64,000 nucleotides of DNA, taken from NCBI RefSeq assembly GCF_015277815.1, contig NZ_CP063813.1:186001-250000 (forward strand), read 5' to 3'. Numbering within the stretch: the stretch's first letter is position 1; each line of letters starts with the position of its first letter. The translations under genes and the position numbers were made by a program. A model generated the notes under the pieces. The model did not search any database, was not told the origin of the DNA, and saw nothing but the letters and a program-made list of their open reading frames with translations. The stretch comes from Microbacterium atlanticum. Lineage in GTDB: Bacteria; Actinomycetota; Actinomycetes; Actinomycetales; Microbacteriaceae. Below are positions 52,086 to 61,358 of the stretch, piece after piece.

Positions 52086-53057
52086 ATGACGATGACCCCC
52101 GAACAGGCGGCCTGGTTCCAGAGCACCTTCGCGCGACTGGTCGACAACGTCGATCAGGCCCTGATGGGCAAGCGCGAGGTGGTGGGCCTGGTGCTCTCGG
52201 CCATGCTCGCCGAGGGCCACGTGCTGCTCGAGGATGCCCCTGGCACCGGCAAGACCAGCCTGGCCAAGGCGCTCGCGGCCACCGTGCAGGGGACGAGCAG
52301 CCGCATCCAGTTCACGCCGGACCTCCTCCCCTCGGACGTCACCGGCGTCACGATCTACGACCAGGCCTCACACCGGTTCGAGTTCCACCGCGGTCCGGTC
52401 TTCGCCTCGATCGTGCTCGCCGACGAGATCAACCGCGCGTCGCCCAAGACCCAGTCGGCGCTGCTGGAGGTGATGGAGGAGTCTCGGGTCACCGTCGACG
52501 GCGTCGCCCACGACGTCGGCCGGCCGTTCCTCGTGATCGCGACCCAGAACCCGATCGAGCAGGCCGGCACCTACAAGCTGCCCGAGGCGCAGCTGGACCG
52601 CTTCCTGGTGAAGACGTCGATCGGCTACCCCGACCTCGCGGTGGCCGAGCGCATCCTCGCCGGCGCGGCCGACCGCAACCCGTCGGCCCACCTGCCCGCG
52701 ATCATCACGACGGGCGCCGTCGCCGACATGGCCGATCTCGCCGCGACGGTGCACGTCGACCCCGCCGTGCTGCGCTACACCGCGCAGCTGGCCGAGGCGA
52801 CGCGCGACGACGCCGCGACGCGATTGGGCGTCTCGGTCCGCGGCTCGCTGGCGATGATCCGCGTCGCCAAGGTCTACGCCGCCGCGCAGGGTCGCCACTT
52901 CGTGCTGCCCGACGACGTCAAGGCGCTCGTCGCGCCGGTGTGGACCCACCGCATCGTGCTCGACCCCGAGGCCGAGTTCGCCGGAACGACGGCCGAGACC
53001 GTCGTCGCACGCGTGCTGGACGCCGTCGCCGCACCGCAGGCGAGGTCCGCGGCCTGA
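52086..53057 (+). CDS. MoxR-family AAA ATPase
   Basis: A 323-residue MoxR-type ATPase: Walker A APGTGKTSLAK near residue 50, the PSDVTGV and GPVFASIVLADEINRASPKTQSALLEVMEE block (Walker B near residue 110) and ATQNPIEQAGTYKLPEAQLDRF (sensor 1), then a helical lid. MoxR proteins act as chaperones with DUF58 and VWA proteins. It starts 50 bases after the giant gene with only a weak ribosome binding site. Its stop overlaps the next ATG by one base (TGATG). Here it may help fold or place the giant protein or the transglutaminase-fold protein. Confidence 0.93.
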   Translation: MTMTPEQAAWFQSTFARLVDNVDQALMGKREVVGLVLSAMLAEGHVLLEDAPGTGKTSLAKALAATVQGTSSRIQFTPDLLPSDVTGVTIYDQASHRFEFHRGPVFASIVLADEINRASPKTQSALLEVMEESRVTVDGVAHDVGRPFLVIATQNPIEQAGTYKLPEAQLDRFLVKTSIGYPDLAVAERILAGAADRNPSAHLPAIITTGAVADMADLAATVHVDPAVLRYTAQLAEATRDDAATRLGVSVRGSLAMIRVAKVYAAAQGRHFVLPDDVKALVAPVWTHRIVLDPEAEFAGTTAETVVARVLDAVAAPQARSAA

Positions 53058-54319
53058 TGGCGACGGAGGCACTCGGGCAGGCGACGGTCGCAGAGGATCG
53101 GCGCGCGCAGCAGGGCGAGCTGGCGCTCGCCGCGCTGCGGCGCGCCGGTGCCGTGCTCGGCCGCGTCTTCGGGGTCGTGCGCCCCGCCGCCTGGGTGCTG
53201 ATCCTCGGCGCGATCGCGCTGTGGGTCTTCGGGCAGGCGCTCGGGTGGTGGGAGCTGACCGCCGCCGCGGTCGTGGTGGCCGCCGTGCTCGTGCTCTGCC
53301 TGCTGTTCCTCATCGGGCGCACCGCGTACGACGTCTCGCTGGACCTCAACCGCACCCGGGTGGTCGTCGGCGAGCGTGCCGTGGGAGCGCTGACGCTCGC
53401 GAACACGGGCTCCCGCGCGATCCTGCCGTCGCGCGTGGTGCTGCCCGTCGGCAACGGGCGCGGCGTGTTCGACGTCAACCGGCTCGCGGCCGGTGAGTCC
53501 GCCGAGGAGCTCTTCGCCATCCCCACCACCCGCCGGGCGGTGGTCAAGGTCGGACCGGTCAGCGTCGTGCGCGGCGATCCCCTCGGCCTCTTCGAGCGCG
53601 TGCACCGCCGGGACGAACCCGTCGACCTCTTCGTGCACCCGCGCACCGTGCTGTTCGACGGCCAGTCGCTCGGCTTCCTCCGCGACCTGGAGGGCCTTCC
53701 CGCCGCCGATCTCTCGCCCGACGACGTGTCGTTCCATGCCCTGCGCGAGTACCAGCCGGGCGACGACCTGCGGCACGTGCACTGGAAGTCGACGGCGCGC
53801 ACCGGCCACATGATGGTCCGGCAGTACGAGGAGACCCGTCGCTCCCACTTCGTCATCGGGCTGTCGACGAACCCTGCGGACTACCGCGACGACGAGGAGT
53901 TCGAGCTCGCGATCTCGGCGGCCGGCTCGCTGGGCCTGCGGGCGCTGCGCGACTCGCACCGTGTCGAGGTGCGGGTGCAGGAGCGCGCGCTCCCGTCCGG
54001 CACGGGCAAGCAGTTCCTCGACTCGCTGTCGGCGCTGCAGGCGTCCAAGCCGCGCGGCGGACGCATCGTCGAGCTCGCCGGCTCGGTCGCCGCCAGCCTG
54101 CCGCTGGCCAGCGTGGTGGTGCTGGTCTGCGGCAGCCGCGTCGACGCCAACGACCTGCGCACCGCGTGCAGCCGCCTGCCGTTCGGCGCGCGCGTGCTCG
54201 CCGTCGTCGCCGCGTCGTCGCAGACGTCACCGTCGCTCCGGCGCATCGGGGAGGCCGATGTGGTCACCCTCGGCACGCTCGAGCAGCTGCCGCGCGCGCT
54301 GCGGAAGGTGCTGGCATGA
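53057..54319 (+). CDS. DUF58 domain protein
   Basis: A 420-residue membrane protein. Two helices at about residues 37-85 (WVLILGAIALWVFGQALGWW and TAAAVVVAAVLVLCLLFLIG) are followed by a beta-rich domain, and the DUF58 core near residue 230 carries LREYQPGDDLRHVHWKSTART, the diagnostic stretch of the family. The rest resembles a VWA-like fold. DUF58 proteins nearly always pair with MoxR. It overlaps the MoxR gene by one base and the next gene by four (ATGA), so all three are coupled. Confidence 0.92.
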   Translation: MATEALGQATVAEDRRAQQGELALAALRRAGAVLGRVFGVVRPAAWVLILGAIALWVFGQALGWWELTAAAVVVAAVLVLCLLFLIGRTAYDVSLDLNRTRVVVGERAVGALTLANTGSRAILPSRVVLPVGNGRGVFDVNRLAAGESAEELFAIPTTRRAVVKVGPVSVVRGDPLGLFERVHRRDEPVDLFVHPRTVLFDGQSLGFLRDLEGLPAADLSPDDVSFHALREYQPGDDLRHVHWKSTARTGHMMVRQYEETRRSHFVIGLSTNPADYRDDEEFELAISAAGSLGLRALRDSHRVEVRVQERALPSGTGKQFLDSLSALQASKPRGGRIVELAGSVAASLPLASVVVLVCGSRVDANDLRTACSRLPFGARVLAVVAASSQTSPSLRRIGEADVVTLGTLEQLPRALRKVLA

Positions 54320-56853
54320 CCGCCCCCGCCTCGCTGCGTGCACGCGGCTCCCGCCAGGAGCGCACGTCTCCCGCGCCGATGCCGCGCCCCGTCGCACCCC
54401 CGGTCGAGCCGCTGCCCGTGCGCCGCTGGATCCTCGACCTCGGGGCCGTGGTCGCACTGCTCCTCGTGCCCATCATCGGGTTCCAACCGACCTTCGACGG
54501 CCCGAGGTACCTCGTCGCTGCGCTCGGCGCGCTCCTGCTCGGCGTGGGGATCGCGGTGCTGGGTCGCGTGCTGCGGTGGGGCATCCTGCTCCTCGCGGGC
54601 GCGACGGTCGTGGGGTACTTCCTCTTCGGCGGGGCGCTCGCGCTGCCGCACACCACCGTCGCGGGCGTCATCCCGACCCTCGAGACGCTCCGGCTGCTCG
54701 GGCTCGGCACCTTCACGTCCTGGAAGCAGCTGCTGACAACGATCGCGCCCGTCGCGACCGGCGACGGGCACCTGATCGTCCCGTTCCTGCTCACGCTCGT
54801 CGCCGCGGTTCTCACCGCGTCGCTGGCGCTGCGCCTGCGCTCGGCCGGATGGGCGCTGATCCCGGCCGCGGCGTTCCTCGCGATCGAGATCGCGCTGGGC
54901 ACGTCCGAGCCGATCGTGCCCGTCGTGCAGGGCATCGTCTTCGGGCTCGTCGCGGTGACGTGGCTGGCGGTGCGGCAGGCGTGGCAGCCGCAGACGGCGG
55001 CGATCTCGGTCGGCGAGGGCACCGGCGCTCGCGGCGCCGGCACCCGACGGCTGCTGATGGGGGCCGGCGTCATTGCGCTCGCCGCGGTGATCGGCGCCGC
55101 GACCAGCGCGTTCGCGGCGCCGACGGCACCCCGGTACGTGCTGCGCGACATCGTGATCCCGCCTTTCGACGTCCGCGAGTTCGCGAGCCCCCTGCAGTCC
55201 TTCCGCGCGTACGTGCGAGACCACCCCGACGAGGCGCTCTTCACCGCGCGCGGGCTCCCCGAGGGGGCGCGCGTGCGCCTGGCGACGATGGACGCCTACA
55301 ACGGCACCGTCTACAACGTCTCGGATTCGGGCACGGGCAGCTCGAGCGCCTTCACTCCCGCGCGCACCAACATGTCGGCGGACGCCGAGGGGACGCCCGC
55401 GACGGTGCACGTCGAGATCGGCGCACTGGAGGGCGTGTGGATGCCGGAGGCCGGCGCCGTCCGCAGCGTCACGTTCGACGGCGCCCGGGCCGACGACCTC
55501 CGCCGCACCGCCCACTACAACGAGTCGACGAAGACGGCCGTGGTGACGGCCGGGCTGGAAGCGGGCGACGAGTACACGCTCGAGGCGGTCGTCCCGGAGG
55601 TCCCGAGCGACGCGCAGCTCGGAGACCAGGCGTTCGCGCCGCTGAAGATGCCCAAGCAGGAGGGCGTGCCCGAGTCGCTCGCCGAAATCGCGTCGGAGGC
55701 CGTCGCGGAGGCCGAGACCCCGATCCAGCAGGCGCGCGCGCTGCAGCAGATGCTCTCGGAGGGCGGGTACTTCAGCCACGGCCTCACCGGCCAGCCGCTG
55801 TCGCGCGCCGGGCACGGCGCCGAGCGCATCTCGACGCTGCTGGGATCGCAGCAGATGGTCGGCGACGACGAGCAGTACGCCACGGCGATGGCGCTGCTTG
55901 CCGGCCAGGTGGGCATCCCCGCACGCGTCGTCATGGGTTTCTATCCCGCCGAGGACGAAGCCGCACAGGGCGTGTTCACGGCCACGGGAGACACCCTGCA
56001 CGCGTGGGTCGAGGTCGCCTTCGAGGACGCCGGATGGGTGCCCTTCGACCCGACGCCGCCCGAGGACCAGGTACCCAGCGACCAGACGACCAAGCCCAAG
56101 GCCGATCCCAAGCCGCAGGTGCTGCAGCCGCCGCCCCCGCCGCAGGAGCCGGTCGACCTGCCTCCGACCGTCGCGGACGACCGCGGCTCGGAGGACGAGA
56201 ACGGCTTCGACGCGGCGCTGCTGTGGACCATCGTCAGCATCGGCGTCGGGATCCTCGGCCTCCTGGCCGTGCTCCTCGCGCCCTTCGTCGTCGTCGGCGC
56301 GTTGAAGGCAGCCCGCCGCCGCCAGCGGCGCGAGGCCGCGCGGGCCTCGGACCGCATCTCGGGCGGCTGGGACGAGCTCGTCGACCGCGCGTCGGACTTC
56401 GGCGCTCCGGTGCGTGCCGGCGCGACGCGTCAAGAGGATGCGGGCGTGCTGACCGCGGCGTTCGCCGAGCCGCGCGTGACGATGCTCGCCTCCCGGGCGG
56501 ACGCCCAGGTGTTCGGCCCCGCCGAGCCGACGCCCGACGACATCGAGGCGTTCTGGACGCAGGTCGACGAGATCGTCGGCGGAATGGGCGCCGGCAGATC
56601 GCTGTGGCAGCGGCTGCGCGCGCGGCTCAGCATCCGGTCTCTCCTCGCGGGCACGCGGTTCGCGCTGCCGGCCCGCGCGCCCCGTCCTGCGCGGCCGGCC
56701 CGCGCGGTGCCGATGACGGATGCCGCGTCCGCCGGCGCCCCGCACGCCGCGCCGACGGCCGAGGCGCGGGCGACGCGCGCCTCGCGCCGTCGATCCGCCC
56801 CGACGCGGAAGGCATCGGAGCCCTCCGCCCGTCCTGCACAGGAGTCCGAATGA
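54316..56853 (+). CDS. Transglutaminase-fold membrane protein lacking the catalytic Cys
   Basis: An 845-residue protein: about six N-terminal membrane helices up to residue 275, an extracytoplasmic region with the transglutaminase core at about 500-585, another helix near 640 and a cytoplasmic Arg/Ala-rich tail. The core normally reads G-x-C-E-Q-F-A...H-A-W-V-E...D-P; here it is GDDEQYATAMALL, DTLHAWVEV and FDPTP. His and Asp remain but Cys is Asp (residue 518, codon 55867-55869). It is therefore probably a non-catalytic or altered member of the TgpA-like family. It overlaps both neighbours by four bases. Confidence 0.88.
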   Translation: MTAPASLRARGSRQERTSPAPMPRPVAPPVEPLPVRRWILDLGAVVALLLVPIIGFQPTFDGPRYLVAALGALLLGVGIAVLGRVLRWGILLLAGATVVGYFLFGGALALPHTTVAGVIPTLETLRLLGLGTFTSWKQLLTTIAPVATGDGHLIVPFLLTLVAAVLTASLALRLRSAGWALIPAAAFLAIEIALGTSEPIVPVVQGIVFGLVAVTWLAVRQAWQPQTAAISVGEGTGARGAGTRRLLMGAGVIALAAVIGAATSAFAAPTAPRYVLRDIVIPPFDVREFASPLQSFRAYVRDHPDEALFTARGLPEGARVRLATMDAYNGTVYNVSDSGTGSSSAFTPARTNMSADAEGTPATVHVEIGALEGVWMPEAGAVRSVTFDGARADDLRRTAHYNESTKTAVVTAGLEAGDEYTLEAVVPEVPSDAQLGDQAFAPLKMPKQEGVPESLAEIASEAVAEAETPIQQARALQQMLSEGGYFSHGLTGQPLSRAGHGAERISTLLGSQQMVGDDEQYATAMALLAGQVGIPARVVMGFYPAEDEAAQGVFTATGDTLHAWVEVAFEDAGWVPFDPTPPEDQVPSDQTTKPKADPKPQVLQPPPPPQEPVDLPPTVADDRGSEDENGFDAALLWTIVSIGVGILGLLAVLLAPFVVVGALKAARRRQRREAARASDRISGGWDELVDRASDFGAPVRAGATRQEDAGVLTAAFAEPRVTMLASRADAQVFGPAEPTPDDIEAFWTQVDEIVGGMGAGRSLWQRLRARLSIRSLLAGTRFALPARAPRPARPARAVPMTDAASAGAPHAAPTAEARATRASRRRSAPTRKASEPSARPAQESE

Positions 56854-57407
56854 GCGTGAGACCCACCGGGCCGGTCGCCGACCTGGCGTGGCTGTTCCAC
56901 GACGCCCGAGCGGCGGCGGCCGGAGCCCGGCCGGCGACCCGTCCGTCCCTGGCCGGAGCAGCGACGCCCGCCTCGACCTCGGCGCGCGAGGCGACGGTCG
57001 TGGGGCACCCCGACGACGACGTCGAGGCGACCCACCCGGCCGCGCCGCCGCCCGCGCAGCGCGCAGCCCTCTACCCCGAGGCGCCCGTCGTCGTCGTGCT
57101 CACCTGGGACGACGGCGCGCGGATGGCCGTCTACGGCCGCACGCGGTACGGGCGCAACCCGGCGCCGGCGCCCGGGGCGGTGGCGATCGCGGTGCGTGAC
57201 GAGACCCTCTCGCTGTCCAAGGAGCACTTCGAGATCGGTGGCGACACCGCGGGGGCGTGGGTGACCGACCTGCACTCGACGAACGGCACCGTGCTCGTCC
57301 GCGACGGCCACCGCATTCCCCTCACGCCGGGCCTTCCGACGACGCTCCGCCCGGGGGACGGCCTCGAGCTCGGTGATCGCCGCCTCACCGTGGGGGCGGG
57401 CCGATGA
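56850..57407 (+). CDS. FHA domain protein 1
   Basis: A 185-residue cytosolic protein. The first 80 residues are Ala/Pro-rich and disordered, with SAREATVVG near residue 49, a possible phosphothreonine site. The C-terminal half is an FHA domain: YGRTRYGRNP (Gly-Arg of the pThr pocket), LSLSKEHFEI (Ser and His) and DLHSTNGTVLV (Asn-Gly), all key residues intact, so it should read phosphothreonine. It overlaps the upstream stop by four bases (ATGA); AGGAG lies 5 bases before the ATG. It precedes the phosphatase in the same transcript. Confidence 0.9.
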   Translation: MSVRPTGPVADLAWLFHDARAAAAGARPATRPSLAGAATPASTSAREATVVGHPDDDVEATHPAAPPPAQRAALYPEAPVVVVLTWDDGARMAVYGRTRYGRNPAPAPGAVAIAVRDETLSLSKEHFEIGGDTAGAWVTDLHSTNGTVLVRDGHRIPLTPGLPTTLRPGDGLELGDRRLTVGAGR

Positions 57408-58258
57408 CCGGATCGGTGCCTCCCATCGCACTCGCGTTCGGCGCGGCCACCGACCCGGGCCTGCGACGCCGGGTCAACGAGGACTCCTACCTCGCCGCCG
57501 CCCCGCTGTTCCTCGTCGCAGACGGGATGGGCGGCCACAACGCCGGCGAGATCGCCAGCGCGACCGTGATCGAGGAGTTCGCCGCTCTGGCGGGCCGGGA
57601 CAGCCTGGCGATCGACGACGTCCACACCGCGGTGCGGGAGGCACGCCGACGCGTCGCGGCGCTTCCTCCCGGCGGCGGCGCGGGGGCGGGCACGACCCTC
57701 GCCGGTGTCGTCGTCGCCGACGTCGACGGCGAGGGCTACTGGCTGACGGTCAACCTCGGCGACTCCCGCACCTACCGGCTCAGCCGCGGCCGGCTCGAGC
57801 AGGTGAGCGTGGACCACTCGGTCGTGCAGGAGCTGATCGACAGCGGCGAGCTCGCGGCCGAGGCCGCGCAGCGGGACGCGCGCCGCAACGTCATCACCCG
57901 CGCCATCGGGGCCGGCAGCGACGCCGAACCGGACTACTGGCTCATCCCCGCCGAGGACGGCGACCGCATCCTGGTGTGCTCCGACGGCCTCTCGGGCGAA
58001 CTCGAGAAGGACGCCATCCACGGCATCCTCGTCACCGAGTCCGACCCGCAGTCGGCGGCGACGAGGCTGGTGCACGAGGCGATGGTGCGCGGCGGGCGAG
58101 ACAACATCACCGCGATCGTCGTCGACGCGCTCTCGGTGCGGAGCCGGGCGAGCGGGGCTGCCGAACGCGATACGGTGCCGGTGAGCGCCCCCACCGCTCC
58201 CGTCGCCGACATCGACGGCGACACGCTGCCGCGCGCAGCGGCCACAGGAGGTCTCTGA
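57404..58258 (+). CDS. PP2C-family Ser/Thr phosphatase
   Basis: A 284-residue protein phosphatase of the PstP/PrpC type, here without a membrane helix. All metal-binding motifs are present: RRVNEDSYL, VADGMGGHNAGE, LGDSRTYRL, VCSDGLSGE and GRDNITAIVVD. It would dephosphorylate the kinase of this cluster and its targets, setting the balance of the pathway. The N-terminal two-thirds and motifs are full length; a short disordered tail follows. It overlaps FHA protein 1 by four bases and FHA protein 2 by one. Confidence 0.94.
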   Translation: MTGSVPPIALAFGAATDPGLRRRVNEDSYLAAAPLFLVADGMGGHNAGEIASATVIEEFAALAGRDSLAIDDVHTAVREARRRVAALPPGGGAGAGTTLAGVVVADVDGEGYWLTVNLGDSRTYRLSRGRLEQVSVDHSVVQELIDSGELAAEAAQRDARRNVITRAIGAGSDAEPDYWLIPAEDGDRILVCSDGLSGELEKDAIHGILVTESDPQSAATRLVHEAMVRGGRDNITAIVVDALSVRSRASGAAERDTVPVSAPTAPVADIDGDTLPRAAATGGL

Positions 58259-59694
58259 TGCCGACGCTGTACGCCCCCGGCCCGACACCGGTCGCCGTCA
58301 CGCCGCGCGGGTTCGTCGCGCTCGAGGCGGGCGCCTCCGCCGCGCTCCTCGCGCGGATCCGGTCGCAGCTGGTGGACGGCCGCGGCCTCGGCGGCGTCAT
58401 CGAAGCCCTCACCGGCGCCTACGGTGCGTCGCTCACGGCCATTCCCGCGTTCGCCGTCGCCCTGTGGGAGGGTGACGGCGTCCGCGTCGCCGTCCGCGGC
58501 GACTTCGCGTTCGACCTCACGGCGGCAGCGGCCGAGCAAGTTTCGGGCGCCGGCGTCACGACCTGGACCGAGCGGGTCATCCCGGACGTTCAGCGCATCG
58601 CGCTCGCGACGCCGCAGACGGATGCCGCCCCCGCCGAGTTCGAGATCGCCGACGGTGTCGTGCTGGCGGGCAGCGTCGCGTGGGCTGTGCCCGGAACGGG
58701 CGACCGTCACGAGGCGAGGTCGACCGGCGGCGTCGCGGTCGCCCCGGCCGCGGCCCCGGCCGCGCCCGAGGACTCTCCGAGCGTGCCGACCCCCGCCACG
58801 TCCGAGCCCGTGGCCCCTGCTCCCCCCGTCACCGCCGAGCCCGTCGCGCCTGCGACCCCCGCCACGGCCGCGCCCGCGATCGCCGCCGCGCCGGTGCTCC
58901 CCACTGCGACCCCCGCCGTGCCCGCGACCCCCGCCGCACCGCCACCTGCGGGCCGAGCGGTCCCGGTCGCGCCGGGGGTGACGCTCATCGACTCCGGCTC
59001 GGTGCCGTCGGTGGCCGACGCCGAGACGCTGCTGCCCTTCGACTCCGCCCTGCACCCCGCGTCCACCGACAGCGCGGGCGCCGACGACGCGGAGCCCGAC
59101 GACGACGCCGGCTTCGACGCCGAGGTCGGCGCCACCGTCCTGCGTCCGCTCGACGAGCCCGGCCCTGTCCGCGGCGGCGGGGGGTCCGCGCCCGGAGTCC
59201 CCACGGCGGTGATCGGCGACCACGACGGCGCCACCATCTCCCTCGCCCAGGCTCGCGCGCTCCGCGCCGGAGCCTCCGATGAGGCCGCGGGTGAGGCATC
59301 CGCTCTCCCGTCCGATTCCGCCCCGGCACCGCTCGCTCCGCCGCGTCCTCCGGCCCCGGGGCGTGTGCGGCTCTCGACGGGCCAGCTGGTCGCGCTCGAC
59401 CGCACCGTCGTCATCGGCCGCCGCCCGCGCTCCACTCGGGTCAGCGGCACCGACCTGCCGCACCTCGTGGCAGTCGACAGCCCCCAGCAGGACATCTCGC
59501 GCAGCCACGTCGAGCTCCGCGTCGAGGGCGAGAGCATCGTCGCGACCGATCTGCGCACGACCAACGGCACCACGCTGCTGAGGCCGGGCGCCGACCCGGT
59601 GCGGCTGCACCCCGGGGAGGGGACCGTGGTGGTCCCCGGCGACGTGCTCGACCTCGGCGACGGCGTGACCGTGCACATCGAGGCGCCGTCGTGA
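58258..59694 (+). CDS. FHA domain protein 2
   Basis: A 478-residue cytosolic protein. Residues about 10-130 form a small alpha/beta domain of unknown role (RGFVALEAGASAALL, IPAFAVALWEGDGVRVAVRG); residues about 160-250 are a Pro/Ala/Thr-rich linker; 275-300 carry possible phosphothreonine sites (AETLLP, GATVLRP); residues about 380-475 form an FHA domain with VVIGRRPRS, ISRSHVELR and DLRTTNGTTLL, key residues intact. It resembles the kinase linker in its TVLRP motif. ATG 58258 overlaps the phosphatase stop by one base; AGGAGG lies 5 bases upstream. Confidence 0.88.
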   Translation: MPTLYAPGPTPVAVTPRGFVALEAGASAALLARIRSQLVDGRGLGGVIEALTGAYGASLTAIPAFAVALWEGDGVRVAVRGDFAFDLTAAAAEQVSGAGVTTWTERVIPDVQRIALATPQTDAAPAEFEIADGVVLAGSVAWAVPGTGDRHEARSTGGVAVAPAAAPAAPEDSPSVPTPATSEPVAPAPPVTAEPVAPATPATAAPAIAAAPVLPTATPAVPATPAAPPPAGRAVPVAPGVTLIDSGSVPSVADAETLLPFDSALHPASTDSAGADDAEPDDDAGFDAEVGATVLRPLDEPGPVRGGGGSAPGVPTAVIGDHDGATISLAQARALRAGASDEAAGEASALPSDSAPAPLAPPRPPAPGRVRLSTGQLVALDRTVVIGRRPRSTRVSGTDLPHLVAVDSPQQDISRSHVELRVEGESIVATDLRTTNGTTLLRPGADPVRLHPGEGTVVVPGDVLDLGDGVTVHIEAPS

Positions 59695-61358
59695 GCGCCA
59701 AGCGCGCGCCCATGGCGCCGCCGGAGCTCCCCGGCTTCACCTACGTCGACCTGCTCGGCTCGGGCGGTTTCGCCGACGTGTACCTCTACGAGCAGCAGCT
59801 GCCCAAGCGCCGCGTCGCGGTCAAGGTGCTGCTGACCGAGCGCATGTCGAGCGGCTCGGTCGAGGAGTTCACCGCCGAGGCCAACGTCATGGCGATGCTG
59901 TCGACCCACCCGGCGATCGTCACGATCTACCAGGCGGGCGTCGCCGGCGACGGCCGGCCCTACCTCGTCATGGAGTACTGCCCGCGGCCGAACCTCCAGG
60001 TGCGGTATCGGCGCGAGGCGTTCTCGATCGCGGAGTCGCTGCGGGTCGGCGTGCAGGTCGCCGCCGCGGTCGAGACCGCGCACCGGGCGGGCGTGCTGCA
60101 CCGCGACATCAAGCCCGCCAACATCCTCGTCACCGAGTACAACCGGCCGGCGCTGACGGACTTCGGCATCGCCTCGACCACGAGCGCGGCCGCCGAGTCG
60201 GCCGGCCTGTCCATCCCGTGGTCGCCGCCGGAGTCCTTCGCCGATGTGCCGCGCAGCGACCCGCGCTCGGACGTGTGGGCGCTGGGCGCGACGGTGTACA
60301 CGCTCCTCGCGGGCCGGTCGCCGTTCGAGCTGCCGGGGCAGCGCAACGGCGCCGCCGAGCTCATCCACCGCATCGAGACGCAGCCGCTGCCCGCGCTCGG
60401 GCGGGCCGACGTGCCGGCCTCGCTGCAGCGGGTGATCGAGCGTGCGATGGCCAAGAACCCCCCCGATCGCCACGAGAGCGCGCTCGCCTTTGCCCGCGCG
60501 CTGCAGACCGTGCAGATCGAGCTCTCGCACTCGGTCACGCCGATCGACATCCTCGACGACCAGCTGCCCGAAGACGTCGAGGCCGATGAGGACGACGGGC
60601 TCACCCGCGTGCGCGGCGTCGTCAGCATCAGCCCCGAGACCGCGCCGGCGGCCGGGGCGACCAGGCCGTCGGCGACGACGGCGCCGAGCGCCGGATCCCC
60701 TCCCGCGTTCGGGACCACCGTCGACGCCGAGACGGTGCTGCGCGCCGCGCCGACCCGACCGGCCTTCGACCAGGCCGACATCGACGAGACGGTCCGGCGC
60801 GGGGGGTCGGGCCCGGCGCTGCCCGACGAGACGGTCCTGCGTCCGCCGGCAGCGCCCGCCGTGCTCGCGCCGGGCCCGTTCGAGACCGCCGCCGCGCCGC
60901 CGGCGGAGACGGAGACGGACGCTGCACCCCGCCGCCCCCGCACGGCGCTGTGGATCGGGCTCGGCGCGGCGGCCCTCGTCGTCGTCGCCGTGATCATCGG
61001 GGTCTCGCTGCCCGGCATGCTCTCGGGGACCGGCCCGGCCGCGACCGAGCCGACGGCCACCTCGCGGCCGCAGGACCCCATCGCCGCGGTCGTGCCGCCG
61101 GTGGTGGGGGTCGCCGGAGCCCCGGCTGATGGGGGCGTGCGGTTCACCTGGACCAATCCCGACCCGCAGGACGGCGACTTCTACATCGTCGAGCTCGTCG
61201 ACCTCGCCGACAGCACACCCGCTGTCGAGACCGTCGAGACCACCGAGATCATCGTCCCCGCGGCCGCCGCCGGGCAGACGTGCGTCGACGTGACACTCGT
61301 CCGCGCCAACGGCACGCAGCAGCAGGATCCCGAGAAGACCAGGGGGTGCGCGCCATGA
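59691..61358 (+). CDS. Transmembrane Ser/Thr protein kinase (Pkb2/PknB-like)
   Basis: A 555-residue Hanks-type kinase. Domain at about 15-275: LGSGGFADVYL (Gly loop), VAVKVL (Lys), HRDIKPANIL (catalytic Asp) and DFG, with SPPE replacing APE. A linker of about 150 residues holds three ETVxR motifs (T348, T367, T381). One membrane helix lies at about 423-448 (ALWIGLGAAALVVVAVIIG), and the extracellular tail of about 105 residues is FN3-like (GVRFTWTNPDPQDGDFYIVELVD), not PASTA. GTG 59691 overlaps the upstream stop by four bases. It is the kinase partner of the phosphatase and FHA proteins. Confidence 0.94.
   Translation: MSAKRAPMAPPELPGFTYVDLLGSGGFADVYLYEQQLPKRRVAVKVLLTERMSSGSVEEFTAEANVMAMLSTHPAIVTIYQAGVAGDGRPYLVMEYCPRPNLQVRYRREAFSIAESLRVGVQVAAAVETAHRAGVLHRDIKPANILVTEYNRPALTDFGIASTTSAAAESAGLSIPWSPPESFADVPRSDPRSDVWALGATVYTLLAGRSPFELPGQRNGAAELIHRIETQPLPALGRADVPASLQRVIERAMAKNPPDRHESALAFARALQTVQIELSHSVTPIDILDDQLPEDVEADEDDGLTRVRGVVSISPETAPAAGATRPSATTAPSAGSPPAFGTTVDAETVLRAAPTRPAFDQADIDETVRRGGSGPALPDETVLRPPAAPAVLAPGPFETAAAPPAETETDAAPRRPRTALWIGLGAAALVVVAVIIGVSLPGMLSGTGPAATEPTATSRPQDPIAAVVPPVVGVAGAPADGGVRFTWTNPDPQDGDFYIVELVDLADSTPAVETVETTEIIVPAAAAGQTCVDVTLVRANGTQQQDPEKTRGCAP

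Noticed and set aside
49082..52147. A 1021-codon open frame antisense to the giant FN3 gene
   Set aside because: It is an Arg/His-rich mirror of the high-GC gene, without domains, ribosome binding site or sensible composition.
59691..61358. PASTA-type PknB cell-wall kinase
   Set aside because: The extracellular part is a single FN3-like module of about 105 residues with no PASTA repeats, and no division or cell-wall synthesis genes are adjacent.
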